Assembly (NCBI GenBank): GCA_936432065.2
Contig: OW386293.2
Span: 109,699,795 to 109,763,794, forward strand
Length of the DNA stretch: 64,000 nucleotides
Reading direction: 5' to 3'
Origin: Rutpela maculata
Lineage: Eukaryota; Arthropoda; Insecta; Coleoptera; Cerambycidae
The notes under the pieces were generated by a model. That model did not search any database, was not told where the DNA came from, and worked only from the letters and a program-made list of their open reading frames with translations. The position numbers were made by a program, and so were the translations under genes. The stretch's first letter is position 1, and each line of letters starts with the position of its first letter. Below are positions 11,550 through 22,932 of this stretch, one piece after another.

Positions 11550-12467
11550 AAATTTATAGATTAAGACTTTTATGAAAAAATTTAATAAGAGTACTAGAAA
11601 AATTTCACCTAATTTAACTATATAATTTTCGACATATATTGTGATACACTTTTTTCTTCTTCTTTGAATTACTATAACGAATTTTGATTTTCGAACGAAC
11701 CTGACAGCTTTACCGAGTTGCAGACAATTGAATATTTCACCCTACGAGGGGGTGTAGAGCGTATCAGTTTTGGCGAAGAAGTGACTTGGTGTTCCATATC
11801 ACACCTCCTATCATATGAAATAGGTCCCGTAAATTTAACGACAAGAATCTTTGAACACCCTGTATACACATAATAATATATAAGTAATAATTATTTTTTT
11901 GAAATACCGGCATTCAGGCGACCACAATAAATATTCAAATTAAAATCTTTTGTAAGAAAATGCCATAAAAGAGCGACAGTACATACAAATTTATTAAAAT
12001 AAGTGATTTGTAACGTGCATGCGGTAGGTAAATGAAGATTATTTAATTATCGTTATTACCTCCCATAATTCTAATGAACAGATAATAGAGATATAAAAGC
12101 CGTAATGACCCGGTACTTAATAATAAAATTTGAGAAATATGTTCGTTACTTGCCTCATAAAAATTTATATTTGGTTGTATTTGTTCGAGCTGACCGGTCT
12201 TAGCATTATCTTTTTTATATATCTATTATTTCTTTATTAATATTGCTTAATTTGTTATTACGTAAGGTAAATATACAATTTATGGCACGCTTATTCGCTT
12301 TTCTAATCTCAATTAAACTTCTGCAATAAAACAACTATGTTTGGAAAATGGGTGTTATAATTTTCACTTCCTCGTCTGTTTACAGAAAAAATAATGGCAT
12401 CATACAAAATTGAAATTTCATATTATAATAAAAATAGTGGTGGTTTTGAGATTCGACATGATCCTAC
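11550..12467. other. Gene-free AT-rich stretch
   Basis: No supported gene. A GC-richer patch at 11690-11840 has a 65-codon minus-strand frame with no recognisable motif. Confidence 0.4.
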
Positions 12468-14509
12468 TAGTGTGGTGGTTTAGAGCAAATACTAGGCAGA
12501 ATCGTGTTCTGCTTGATTAAAGCGCCAAATTTTGCAGAGTTCTTGTATACCCTCAGTACTATCAATTCAGGGGGAGTTCCCGATTTCAGTGTCCGCCATC
12601 TTGAAATACGACGTTTTCTTTGTTTTCCTTGGACCGTAATTTTCGACTTTTATTTAGTTTTTACTAAATATCTCCCCAACTTCTGGGTTTGTAGTAAAAA
12701 GGATTTATTTTTGTTATTACGAAAATCGGTTGGGTTTCCAGCAACACTGGCCGAATCAATTCTAATTTAGACTAAATTTGCTACAAGTTTAGAATATAGT
12801 GATATGGTCTTCTTACCTTGGATCAAGAGACAACTTCAGGATTGCCTAAGAATGGATGTTGTATGGGACATATACAAGCCAGACAGTCTGAAGGAAACTA
12901 CATGTGTGAAGAGAGGGATGGGAGACAGAAGGAAAGTCACAAGAGAAACTCCCCAAAAACTTTATTACATTCCCGAAGAATTCAGAGAATAAGACAGAAC
13001 TCTTTACCCCATTAAGTTATGCAGTCGCAGCTTATGACGTACAAGAAGTTAAAGAAATATAGACCACCTATATATATATAAATCTGTTATTTCAAAAAAT
13101 AGCAGTGCATCGATGTCCAAAACTGACCATGAAGAAGCTGATACCAGAATGTGTCTTTATATATTGGATACATTACAAAGGGGTGTAACGCAACCAACAT
13201 TCTCATAAGTATGGTCGACACAGATGTTATTGTGGTACTAGTAGGCATATCTTTCGAACTACAAACTTGCAAACCTAATATTCAACTTGCATTTGGTAAG
13301 GGTAAACACTTCCGATATTATCATATCAACGCCATCTGCCAAGAGCTCGGAGAAAATATGTAGCAAGTAATGCCCTTTTTCCATGCTTTCACGGGTTCAG
13401 ACACTACATCACAATTTTTTGATAAGGGGAGAAAGTCAGGATGAAAGACATGGAAAGCATATCCTCCAGGCACTGAAGGATTTATCTTCTCTATAAAACA
13501 TCCATTTCAGCCAATAGATGCAAAAACAAAGGCATTTGAACTTATAGAACGATTCACATGCATCCTGTACGATGGCTTAATAGAACTTGACAGCATCAAC
13601 AAGCTCAGAGAGGATCTCTTCACAAAAGGAAAAAGAAAAGATGATGCAAAGTCTACCGCCCACACAGGATGCCCTCATTCAACACACGAATCGCTGCATC
13701 TATCAATCTAGCATCTGGTTAACCAGTTTGAATGCACTTACTCCGGCTAACTTTGGATGGAAAAGAAACGAAGAGATATGGCAACCAATTTGAAGCAAGC
13801 AAAAGCTGTGGGGAATTAATCAAGTGCGGATATAAGGCTGAAACCCTGTGCTCTAAGAATTGCGTTTGTAATAAGGCTGCACTTGCCTGCACAGTTCTTT
13901 GTCATTGCAAAGGCCATTCTGAACAGTAAACAACATTATAAATATAATAATAAGAACATTATAAATATAATTTTTATGATTATTTTCTTAATAGTAATTC
14001 TGTAATTTTTTTTAGTGAAACGTTTGTAACATGTACATTATCTCAGCAAATTGTGATTGTATTGATGTCTTTCTTTACTCACACTGTAGCTTATTTATTT
14101 TTCTTAAACATTAACAAAATAACGTTTACTGTAAAAACTGACTGCATTGGAGATATTTAGCAAAACCGACAAATATATAGATTTTCGTAATAACCTGAAA
14201 AAAGTCCAAAACTTTGGAAGCTTGTAGCTCGCAAAATATTAAAGTTACAAAAGCGGCTTTGGTCTCAAGTTGTAGCAAATTTAGTTTAAATTAAACCCTT
14301 TTTGCTACAAACCCAGAAGTTGGGGAGATATTTAGTATAAGCCAAATAAAAGTCGAAAATTTATAGGTACAGTCCAAAGAAAACAAAGATGGCGTCGTAT
14401 TTCAAGATGGCGGACACTGAATTAATAGTACTGAGTGTATATAAAAAGTGTGCAAAATTGGGAGCTTTAATCCAGCAGGTCACGATCTTGTCGCTAAGAA
14501 ACCACACTA
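12468..14509 (+). mobile_element. 2-kb TIR transposon carrying a Cys-rich/PIN-like gene
   Basis: The left end GTGTGGTGGTTTAG (12470 on) matches the right end AAACCACAC (to 14507) inverted, and both are flanked by TA. Long inverted repeats of about 300 bp follow: 12500-12800 mirrors 14235-14495, including CAGTGTCCGCCATCTTGAAA and TTTGTAGCAAAAAGG-type blocks. The left arm has small insertions. Between the arms lies a decayed gene on the plus strand (12804-13929). The structure is that of a cut-and-paste transposon, but no DDE transposase is visible, so the encoded protein is either an accessory gene or an unrecognised mobility protein. Confidence 0.75.
12804..13929 (+). pseudogene. Broken gene for a transposon-encoded PIN/FEN-like protein with Cys-rich tail
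   Basis: Several frames can be threaded together. In order they are: DVVWDIYKPDSLKETT (about 12852-12899); NKTELFTPLSYAVAAYDV (about 12988-13041); DHEEADTRMCLYILDTLQRG (about 13125-13184); MVDTDVIVVLVG (about 13211-13246); FGKGKHFRYYHI (about 13292-13327); FHAFTGSDTTSQFFDKGRKS (about 13379-13438); FELIERFTCILYDG (about 13538-13578); SLPPTQDALIQH (about 13650-13690); and a tail with CGY, CSKNCVCNKAALAC and CHCKG before a stop at 13927. At least four frameshifts or stops break it. Multi-copy animal proteins with the same motif order exist. The acidic motifs EAD, DTD and G(C/S)D resemble in order the metal-binding residues of FEN/PIN nucleases; that function is inference. The tail resembles a Tesmin/TSO1 CXC segment. 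Confidence 0.7.
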
Positions 14510-14511
14510 TA

Positions 14512-15075
14512 CCCAGAGATGCGTGTAACATTTAATTCCAATTGTAAAGAATTGCACTCCAAATTGTTTTAAAAAAAATAGCAGGAAAAATTTACACAAA
14601 TAAATATTATAATTTTGGAGTAGTGATCTTATACAGTTTTTGCATTAACATTGAAATCTTTGTACAATCTTAGAAATCATATAAATTGATTTATTTCTTC
14701 CCTCGCTTACCGAAGGGAAATTGTAATCGTGAAAAAATCACCCTCCGAGATTTCTCCGGATTTTAACGTTTCAGAGTAGTAAGATTACGAAAATTAAAGC
14801 CGTTTAATTCCGTCAGTCCGTCTGGCGTCTGTTGGCGCTATATTTACAAAGCCACTTGACGCTACTGCCAACGAAAAACTGGGTAATAATTTCGTTGAAA
14901 AATATGCCCCAGGATGGACTTCAAAAAAAAAATAATTAAAGAAAAAATATGATAAAAGACGATAATATAATAATAAACAACTTGTGCAGTAATATATATA
15001 ACCCATTTGTTAGTTATAATTTGAGACAGTAGATAAATACCAATTAATTATTTTTTATTTATTTGCTTTTATCAT
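14512..15075. other. Gene-free stretch with a degenerate repeat
   Basis: 14730-14905 contains CACCCTCCGAGATTTCTCCG, a GTCAGTCCGTCTGGCGTCTG segment and a GTTGGCGCTATATTT segment, which look like an old interspersed repeat. No coding signal. Confidence 0.4.
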
Positions 15076-15077
15076 GA

Positions 15078-15260
15078 TTAGAGAATATTATTTAGGTATT
15101 ATGCAAATCACAACTTACACACTTGTTTATTTATTATGAAAATACCTACTTTTTGTATATTGTTGCCCTGATCTGGGCAATTTATTGAAATATATTTTTT
15201 GCTTAAATAAACAAGTGTGTAAGTTGTGATTTGCATAATACCTAAATAATATTCTCTAAT
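15078..15260. mobile_element. 183-bp MITE with about 54-bp TIRs
   Basis: It starts TTAGAGAATATTATTTAGGT and ends with the inverse; the arms 15078-15132 and 15206-15260 are nearly perfect inverted repeats (including CACAACTTACACACTTGTTT). The unique centre is about 75 bp. A solo half-TIR of the same family is at 31216-31254. Confidence 0.9.
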
Positions 15261-15264
15261 TTAG

Positions 15265-17080
15265 ATAAGTACCAATTCAAGTGCAAATGAAAAAACGAGT
15301 TAGAAAATATTAGAGCTGTAAACATTTTAGAATGGATTATTCAAGCACTTCTGATTCTTCGGACGACGCGCGACGTTTGAAGTACTTGCGGAGATAGACG
15401 TTCTTCGAAATTTTTATACAAGAAGTGATCCATTTGAAGAATAAAAACGAATTTAGGGGGCGTTTTTGATTTACCAAAGATACTGTAAAATACTTTGTTG
15501 AACTAATTAGTGATGAAATTCAACCAACTACCCATCGAAATCGTTCATTATCTGCAATACATACATTTCCGATTTGATGTTTTTTAAATCAAAATAACTG
15601 TTACATATGAACTATTGAGGATGAACACTAAAATGAATACTAGAATCTCTACTAATATTATTCACTAATGCTAACCTAACATGAAAACTGACAGTAGACA
15701 GTAAAAATTGCATTACAAATAATAGCATGAAGTTGGCTTCAATGAAAGTCCATCTAGTGTACAGTTATTTAACCAACTTAACGGCTGGAAGTTTTCAGAA
15801 ATGCTTTGCAAGTTATAGGATACATAACTTTATCGAACCGATAGCTAATAATTCGATAGCGGAATGTACCCGAAACTGGCTGTTAGACTCTTAGTTTTAC
15901 TCCACTATTAATTAGTTTTATATTCATTGCGTCGTCCTTACTTAAAACCGGATCCCACGCTATTTCTTAGAATACAATGTCTGAGTGAATACACTATTCG
16001 ATCAAATTATAGTTAGTTAAAAGTAACAAACACACTTTCTGGTACCATATTATTGTATTGTCATTTAAATAAATAACATATATAAATTATATACCAATCG
16101 ATAGAAAAATAATGATCTTTATTTTTTATATCGTGTAAAATTTTGATTTATTGGATCGTTTTAGAGTTATAGACAAACATATGTTATTGCTGTCAGGCTC
16201 TAAGAAAATAGAAAAACGAAATAAGATAAGGATTTGCTTTTACTCAAAAGTGGCAGTATCAAACACCCAAGTCACTATGCTAAGATGCCAGCTTATATAA
16301 GTTATGTAGATTATTTCCCTCATAAATTATAGACTAATGACATATCGCAAATTTTTAAATTTCAACCAATGACAACAGTTTTACACTGAATAAACGAAAG
16401 CTAGCTTTTTAAAAAATTTACCAGTGAATAAATAACGTCTAACTTTTAAATGCGAACTGAAAATTGCAATTTTCACCCCCTAAAATCAGTATTCCTAGAC
16501 GTCTTTTTTTTAAATTACTCGAAAAATGTGGACTTTAATAAAGAAAATGCAAGGATATAAAATTAAAGCTTTTACGAAAACAAATCGAATGGTTTTTCTT
16601 TTTTTTTTCTCCGATGTTTAGTTTTGGAAATATGGTATTTTCAAAATGGCGCCGAAACATTCAGAAAAAATATACGACGTTAAAATCTAAAATTACTCAA
16701 AATCTATGACTATGAGAAACATTTTTATTCTTGTAAAAATTGAAGGTATTAAAATTTTCTTTCGATTGAGACATATTACGACCTTTTATAATGAAGACTA
16801 AAAAAGTTACAAACAAAAAAGCAGCACATTTAAAAATTTAGGCGCCATTTTTTTTAGATTTATTGCTCTAATTTCTTATTAATTCAATTTTTTTTTAATC
16901 CTTCTAGATATTGTTAATGCATATTATTACTAACATGCTCAAATTTTTTAGAATTTTTAAAATAATTATTTTTCATTTTGTATCCATTTTCAATAATGAA
17001 AATTTTTATAATTTTTTTATAAAATCGGGGTTTTGGAAATTGCTCAGAAAATATACTTTTATAAAAAATGGCAAAAGTAC
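15265..17080. other. Gene-free AT-rich stretch
   Basis: No coding signal. The 16440-17080 part is built of degenerate low-complexity T-rich phrases that resemble the following direct repeats. Confidence 0.4.
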
Positions 17081-17082
17081 AA

Positions 17083-17330
17083 AAATGAAGCTTATAAAAA
17101 AACGAATAGTTTTTTTTTATTTTCCTACGACAAACTGTTCCAGGGATATAAAGGTTTAAAGATGGCGCTTGAGCCCATGCGCAAGAAAATTATGTATTTA
17201 AAATTGAAAATATCTCAAAAACTATAAGGTTGATAAAACATGATATAAGAATGAAATGAAGCTTATCAAAAAACGAAGAGTTTGGTTTTTTTTCCTACGA
17301 TAAACTGTTCCAGAGATATGACAGTTTGAA
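17083..17330 (+). repeat. Diverged direct repeat, about 172-bp spacing
   Basis: The block AATGAAGCTTAT(A/C)AAAAAACGAA followed by CCTACGA(C/T)AAACTGTTCCAG occurs at 17083-17150 and again at 17255-17322, so this looks like an old tandem duplication. Open frames across it are not convincing. Confidence 0.65.
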
Positions 17331-17599
17331 ATAATGTTGAAACTTTTTAGTTTGTACTCGCTTTTTAAATGTCTCTAGTAGTTAGCGAATTGAGCAATAG
17401 CCGTCTATTTTTCTGAGAATACGCAGAAAAGCGGGTTGCATTGCATTTTAGCATGTTTGAGAGCGCAGATTAAAAATATTATTTAATTAGTGTACTTAAT
17501 TTGATTTATTCATAACAATCTGTATTTTAAAAAAAATTAGACATATTACTATACTGTTTTGTGACCATTTTTAATCCACTATTTTTTTCTATAAATTTA

Positions 17600-17935
17600 G
17601 ACCTCATAATCATATTCAGCGACCTAAAAAACATAAGTATATGGATTTTCGTTAATTTATTTGTAACATTAGAAGAGTTATTAATTTTTAAGTATTTAAG
17701 GGTGGTTTCAACCCTTAATATTTTCATCTTTCCTATGTCTTGACCTCATAATCATATTCAGCGACCTCAAAAATATAAGTATATGTATTTTCCTGATTTT
17801 ATTCATAACATTAGAAGACATTAATTTTTCAGTATTTGAGGGCGAAGCATAGGTATATGGATTTTTGTTAATGTATTCGCAAAATTGGAAGAGTTATTAA
17901 TTTTTAAGTTTTTAATGGTGGTTTCCACCCTTAAA
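17600..17935 (+). repeat. Three diverged tandem units with CAGCGACCT motif
   Basis: Units start near 17602, 17745 and 17845. The first two share CCTCATAATCATATTCAGCG. All contain ATAAGTATATG-like or ATAGGTATATGG segments, and two close with the short palindrome GGTGGTTTCAACC or GGTGGTTTCCACC. Confidence 0.7.
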
Positions 17936-17939
17936 AATA

Positions 17940-19370
17940 AAAAGCAGGTAATACGACAATATAGATTTTGATGTACGTATTTTATAAAGCGTATTGCAAA
18001 AAAATTAAGGAAAGTCCTTTCATTGTTTTCGGGCCGGGAATTTCCCCATTTTTACTACTTCGTTTACTGTACCTAAACCTTATAATATCATTTTCTCACA
18101 CTTGCATGAAACAACAAAATAGTGTACTTGGATTTGTAGGATTTTTAAAATTATTTAGCTCACTTTTGCTATTCAACACCTTTTATATAAAATTTCTTAC
18201 GGACGAAACACTGCTCGTAGAGCACATTTCGCTATTGTTAGCAATACAAGTGTTGATTATACAACAAACAACAATAATCTGTTACGATAACAAACAATAC
18301 AAAATAAATCATGCCTCGAAAACTTAAGCCCGCACCGTCAGGTTATTCAAAATAATTGGGTGTTCCCTTGATTCTTCAGAACCATGTATATACCCATACA
18401 TATATCCGACTCTAGACAATGCCCAACAAAGATACAAAGCCACAAGTGTACTCACAGGTACCACTGGACAGGGTGCGGCGAAGACCGGCCCAACGATGCT
18501 ATCTGTCTTCTGTCGGTTATGTTGCACCCCTCATCAACTTTACCCCTCTCCCCCCTATAAGCCCTGGCTTGAGTCAAGACGGCGCGCGAGCAAGTGAAAA
18601 AATCTTAAGCATGTTCAAGCGCACGCACCTTCGACGTGCACGTGGTGCTTTTTTTATGCCTAATTACATTATGGGTGACCCCATTCGGTTGCGGATTGCT
18701 TTCGAGGGTGGCGGGAGGGTTAAATGAAGGATGGTAGGAAGATGACGCGGGTGCAACGAAGGACTCGCAAGTAATTTGCATTTGTTTTTATATGTGCGCC
18801 GAGGATGAGAGTTTGTAAAACAGGAATATATTAATTCATGCCTGAGATTATGGTACAAGCTTAGATTTCTAATTCTACCTTGAGAGAGTTCAAAAATATT
18901 AATCTGATATGAGGATGGCTTTGGTTGAAATATTGAAAACCGTCTGCTTGAGTGTTAACTGTACTTTTATGCATTCTGTTTTAAAAAATTGTACATACCT
19001 GTATGAAGTATGGAATTAATTTATCATATATTTAAAAATCGTATTATGGGAGTGTGTTAAATATCTTATCTCTTATTTATATCACTAGAGTTATATGGTT
19101 TGATTTACCTTCTACACAAATTTATCTTTCGGTACAGGTATATCGGAACGTAAGAGATAGAAATGGAGGCAAAGTTGCGTATTTTATTGTTTAGCTAAAA
19201 AGAAATCGATTACCAATGCGATAATGTTCAAATTCAAATTTTTGTGTTATTTAATATAGTACATGTTTAATACAGATCAATACATAGCAGAGTGTTTTGT
19301 TAAATAAAGTCGTGTAAGAAGATATAGTTTATAATAATTTAATAAGAACATAATACGTAAAAAGAAAACA
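17940..19370. other. Stretch without a recognised gene; contains a GC-rich island
   Basis: Most is AT-rich. 18415-18790 is clearly GC-richer, with several CpG-containing words (GCGCGCGAGC, CACCTTCGACGTGCACGTGG) and open frames on both strands (plus 18419-18727, minus 18324-18527). Neither frame has recognisable motifs. It could be a promoter or 5' exon of an unrecognised gene, or a GC-rich repeat. Confidence 0.4.
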
Positions 19371-19374
19371 CTAA

Positions 19375-20129
19375 ACTTTAACTATCATTTTTAGATGTTT
19401 TAATTAAAAGAGTAAATAATACAGTTGAAACAAGCGTTTATAGAAAACCAACAGGTATTTAAATTTTAACTCAGATCAGTCGATCTGTCATAAAATGCTT
19501 ATATGATAGGGCCAAAATAATTTCTTCTAATGATGAAATATTAGACAATGAGAAACGCTTTATAAAAGAGGTTCTTATAAACAATCAATACCCTGAAGCT
19601 TTTGTTGATAGAACTTTCACATATATAGAAAATAATCATGTACGACAAAAACCTGAACAACGGTACAAAACGTTAATTCCTTATGTATACGGATTATCTG
19701 AAAAGCTACGCCGTATAGGCAATAAATTTGATATTAGGACGATATTTCAAACAGACAATACATTGAGATCTATTTTAACAAAAACAAAACCGCTAAATCA
19801 CGAGCAAAATTCAAAAAACTGCATTTATAGTATTACGTGTGAGTGTAATAAACATTATGTGGGTGAGCCATCCAGACCATTCAGTGTTAGATTGGATGAG
19901 CACAGGGGTTACATTAGGAAGAATGAGATTCAGAAGCCGAAGATTTGCGAACATGCTTGGGAGAACGGACAAGAATAAACTGGTACTTGGCAAAAATTTT
20001 AACAAAAGAGACAGATAGCAAAAAAAAAAATTGAATGAGGATAAATGCGTGTCGAATTGTTCCGTAGATATTTGCACAACCTGGCTGCCGATGTTAAAAG
20101 AAGAACTTAACAAACTCAACATTGTTTAA
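19375..20129 (+). pseudogene. Penelope-like element: RT C-terminus and GIY-YIG endonuclease, 5'-truncated
   Basis: The frame opens with FLDVLIKRVNN and ETSVYRKPTG (about 19390-19457), the typical end of the Penelope-like RT core before the thumb. It continues through KRFIKEVLINNQYP (about 19555-19596) and a YKTLIPYVYGLSEKLRR segment. Then comes a GIY-YIG module (about 19790-19975): CIYSITCECNKHYVGE, then R at SVRLDEHRGYIRKN, then ICEHAWENGQE and a stop at 19976-19978. The canonical G of the second motif is kept as YVGE. After that stop a further frame runs to the stop at 20127-20129 (WLPMLKEELNKLNIV), so the TAA may be a mutation. Frameshifts lie near 19457-19470. RT motifs A-C are missing. 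The 3' UTR runs toward a poly-T at 20306-20324. Confidence 0.85.
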
Positions 20130-20324
20130 AATAAAACTATCAAATAGATATATCAACAGTTCTGTGTAAGCAGTAAATATCTATGGATACTGAATAAATA
20201 TATTCTTAAAGCTGCGTATTTAATATATACAGTACATAAATATTCATAATACGCTTTGAGAAAGGAAACAGATTCGTTTTCTGAAACGTCAGCAAAATAC
20301 GCCATTTTTTTTTTTTTTTTTTTT
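20130..20324 (+). repeat. 3' UTR of the Penelope-like element, ending at poly(T)
   Basis: AT-rich, with GGAAACAGATTCGTTTTCTG then AAACGTCAGC at 20259-20292, followed by an 18-nt T run (20306-20324). Such GAAAC...GTC phrases recall ribozyme-bearing ends of some Penelope-like elements, but a hammerhead CTGATGA core is not visible. Confidence 0.5.
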
Positions 20325-20329
20325 AATAA

Positions 20330-21410
20330 TTATTTGTCCAAAACCACCCTCTAACTGATCCTTTGACGTAAAAGTCACAGGCGTAGAGGTTATTTTCCAG
20401 CTGACTTGTTAATTGTATTATTTTGTAGATTTGACGACATTGTTTAGAAGAAAATACATGTGGCAGAGCATCCCAATAAGAAACAGAAAAAAATGAAGAA
20501 AATGCCACAACCAACATTTAGACAATATTGCTAAGAGTCTACATTTAGGTAATATCTTAAAAATATTTACACATTCAAAATTTGGCTAAAAAGTTTCTCT
20601 GTCAAGGCTGCAATTCAAGTATTCGTTCATATCATAAAAACTTTCTTTGTTAGGAAAGTTCTTATCGTGTCATTGAAAGCATTCTTCGGGAGACTTCTGA
20701 CGTGTATAGGTAATTTATTAAAGAATTTTGGTCCAAAAAAATTTGATCCATTTTTACTTGAGCTTAATCTGGTAAGTTGACTGTAAAATAGTTGTGTAGC
20801 CGATCAATATCTTCTACAAAATTATCTAGAAATCTTGAGGTAGCTTCATGTAGCTTCACTGATAACGTAAAGCATAATTAGTAGAGTCAATAGAGATTTT
20901 CATTTCGGAAAAATTCCGGGAAGCTTTTGAGAATACATCTCTGAACATGTCAGGAACAACATGCCAAAAGTTACTAACAATAGTGCCTGAGCGTAATTTG
21001 TTATTAAACAAATTAGTTGCAAAATACCAGTCTTTGTCAAAATATCTTGAAATATTTTTTTTCTTTCAAAAAGTAATAACGCCATTCGAAAGTACGGAAA
21101 ATTTCACATCAAAAATGTATATAAAGTTTTTTTGTATGATCGAAAATGTAGGCTTCACATTTTTTTGTTTAACGCACGAAAATGGAACAAGGAGACAGGT
21201 AATTAGGGCGCGAGAAGCGCGCGCGGCCTCCGACGCTCTACACTAAATTTGTTGCAACTTTTGAAGTAATTAATGAAATTGACCTCACAAAAGCTTAAAT
21301 GAAAAAAGAAACATGTAGCTATTGGATTATTATATTTTCAAATATAAAGATGAATGTATGTAAGAATAGTACATATATGAAGTCAGAACATAAAGAGATT
21401 TGCGATGAAA
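20330..21410. other. Gene-free stretch
   Basis: No recognised gene. A CpG-rich patch at 21205-21240 (GCGCGAGAAGCGCGCGCGGC) stands out from the AT-rich surroundings. Confidence 0.4.
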
Positions 21411-21675
21411 TACAAGGGCGGATCCAGGGGGGCACCAAGGGCAATTGCCCCCCCCCCCCCCGAGAAAAGTATTCGTTACGTTTTCAAGGCGACCATTTTT
21501 TTTTCGGTTTTTTATTTGCATTCTCTCCGCATGAGACGATAAAAACATTTTTTGGATTTCAAATAGCACCCGTCGATGAGGCGAAAGAATGTTTTGTCCG
21601 AATTTTTATTTGCCCATGAGGCGATAAAAAAAAAATCCCCCCCGTAACCTTTCTGGATCCGCCCTTGATGAAATA
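21405..21675. mobile_element. 255-bp hAT-type MITE with perfect 8-bp target duplication
   Basis: The element 21413-21667 begins CAAGGGCGGATCCAG and ends with the exact inverse (15-bp TIR). It is flanked by ATGAAATA on both sides (21405-21412 and 21668-21675). A C run of about 14 (21449-21462) follows the left TIR, and a shorter C run precedes the right one. No frame is meaningful. The perfect duplication suggests a relatively recent insertion. Confidence 0.92.
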
Positions 21676-21679
21676 AGTA

Positions 21680-22930
21680 ATAACTCTTAACATTTCTAAA
21701 AATTTAAAGATAAAAACTTAGGTCTTTCACATTTTACTCTTGAAGTAATGTATAAAAAGATCCGATGAGTGAAAAAAATCTAAAAAATTTATTTTTGAAG
21801 ATGTACACTTTTAAGAAAATGATAAAATTTGATGTATATAACTAACTTTAACCACCTATTTCTCTGGTTTAAATCGCGTTATTAGATCTCTGTAGGTGCG
21901 ATATTCAAAGCTTGAAATGTGTACTTTGAGTTGCTTCAAGGGGATTTACCTTAAAAATTAAATTAATCCTCCTTTTTTTTTACGAAAATAAAAAAATGCG
22001 CTAAAATTCGTGAAATTATGGGTAAAATAAACGTTAATAACTTTTATAAAAAATTTATTTAGCCTACCTAGGCAGCATACGTTTATAGTAGGACCTCAAA
22101 ATAAGTAAATCTGATGAAAAAATGTTGGAACATATATAAACCAAGACAGTTCACGAAATATTGAATAAATCATGTTTTTTCGGTAAATCGACTCAATGTT
22201 CATTGTTTCTATAATTTTTATCCTGTTTAAAATATCGAAAACATATTAAAAATATTCACGTGGTACAGGGCCATGAGTCAAATTATAATGCTTGACTAAT
22301 AGAAAGAGATTGCCTGCCCCGCACGCTGCGCTGTGTGTGTGTTCGCAGAGCATTGTAAAAGTAGTTTGAGCACTTTTTACAGATCATCTTTTAATGCTAT
22401 GTACAATATCACGTTTTCTCAGCTTCTTTTTAAGTTTTTATGTGAATATTTAAATTATGTTTTTAATTGAATAGTGTTTTGAATTATTTTATTGCTTGAT
22501 GGAAGTCGGCCATATTGAATCAGCCATTTTGAATTACCTTTTTTGACATCATAATCTGGTTCAGCGACCTCGAAAACCCCCTTATATGTCAATTTGAATT
22601 AAATTGCTTTAAAATTTTTCAACTCAATAATTTTGTTAAAAAAAGTTTCTTTTTGTTTCAATAATTAATAAACAATTTCCTCACGATTATATGTTTATAA
22701 CTTTTTATTTTAAGCTATGTAAAAGTGATATCAACAGGTTTTAGGAAAATCGAAGCTTCACGTAATTATTCCGAAATAATGCATATTCAGCCTCTATTGA
22801 CTCCACTAAATTGGCTATTTGACGATGTGTTGAGTTTCCTTTTAAGAACCCGGGTTTTTATTGCAAATTTCGCAACATATAATAATTGACGGATGATGTA
22901 CCTATTCGCCAAATATAACATCAACAGCTT
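21680..22930. other. Gene-free AT-rich stretch
   Basis: No supported gene. 22545-22575 carries another copy of the TTCAGCGACCTCGAAAA phrase. 22500-22545 (GGCCATATTGAATCAGCCAT) resembles 28100-28125. Confidence 0.4.
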
Positions 22931-22932
22931 TT

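Noticed and set aside
20259..20292. Hammerhead ribozyme in the Penelope-like 3' UTR
   Set aside because: GAAAC and GTC words are present, but no CTGATGA core could be placed with them.
21299..21619. Overlapping frames with Gly and Pro runs
   Set aside because: They run through the hAT MITE and its C homopolymer.
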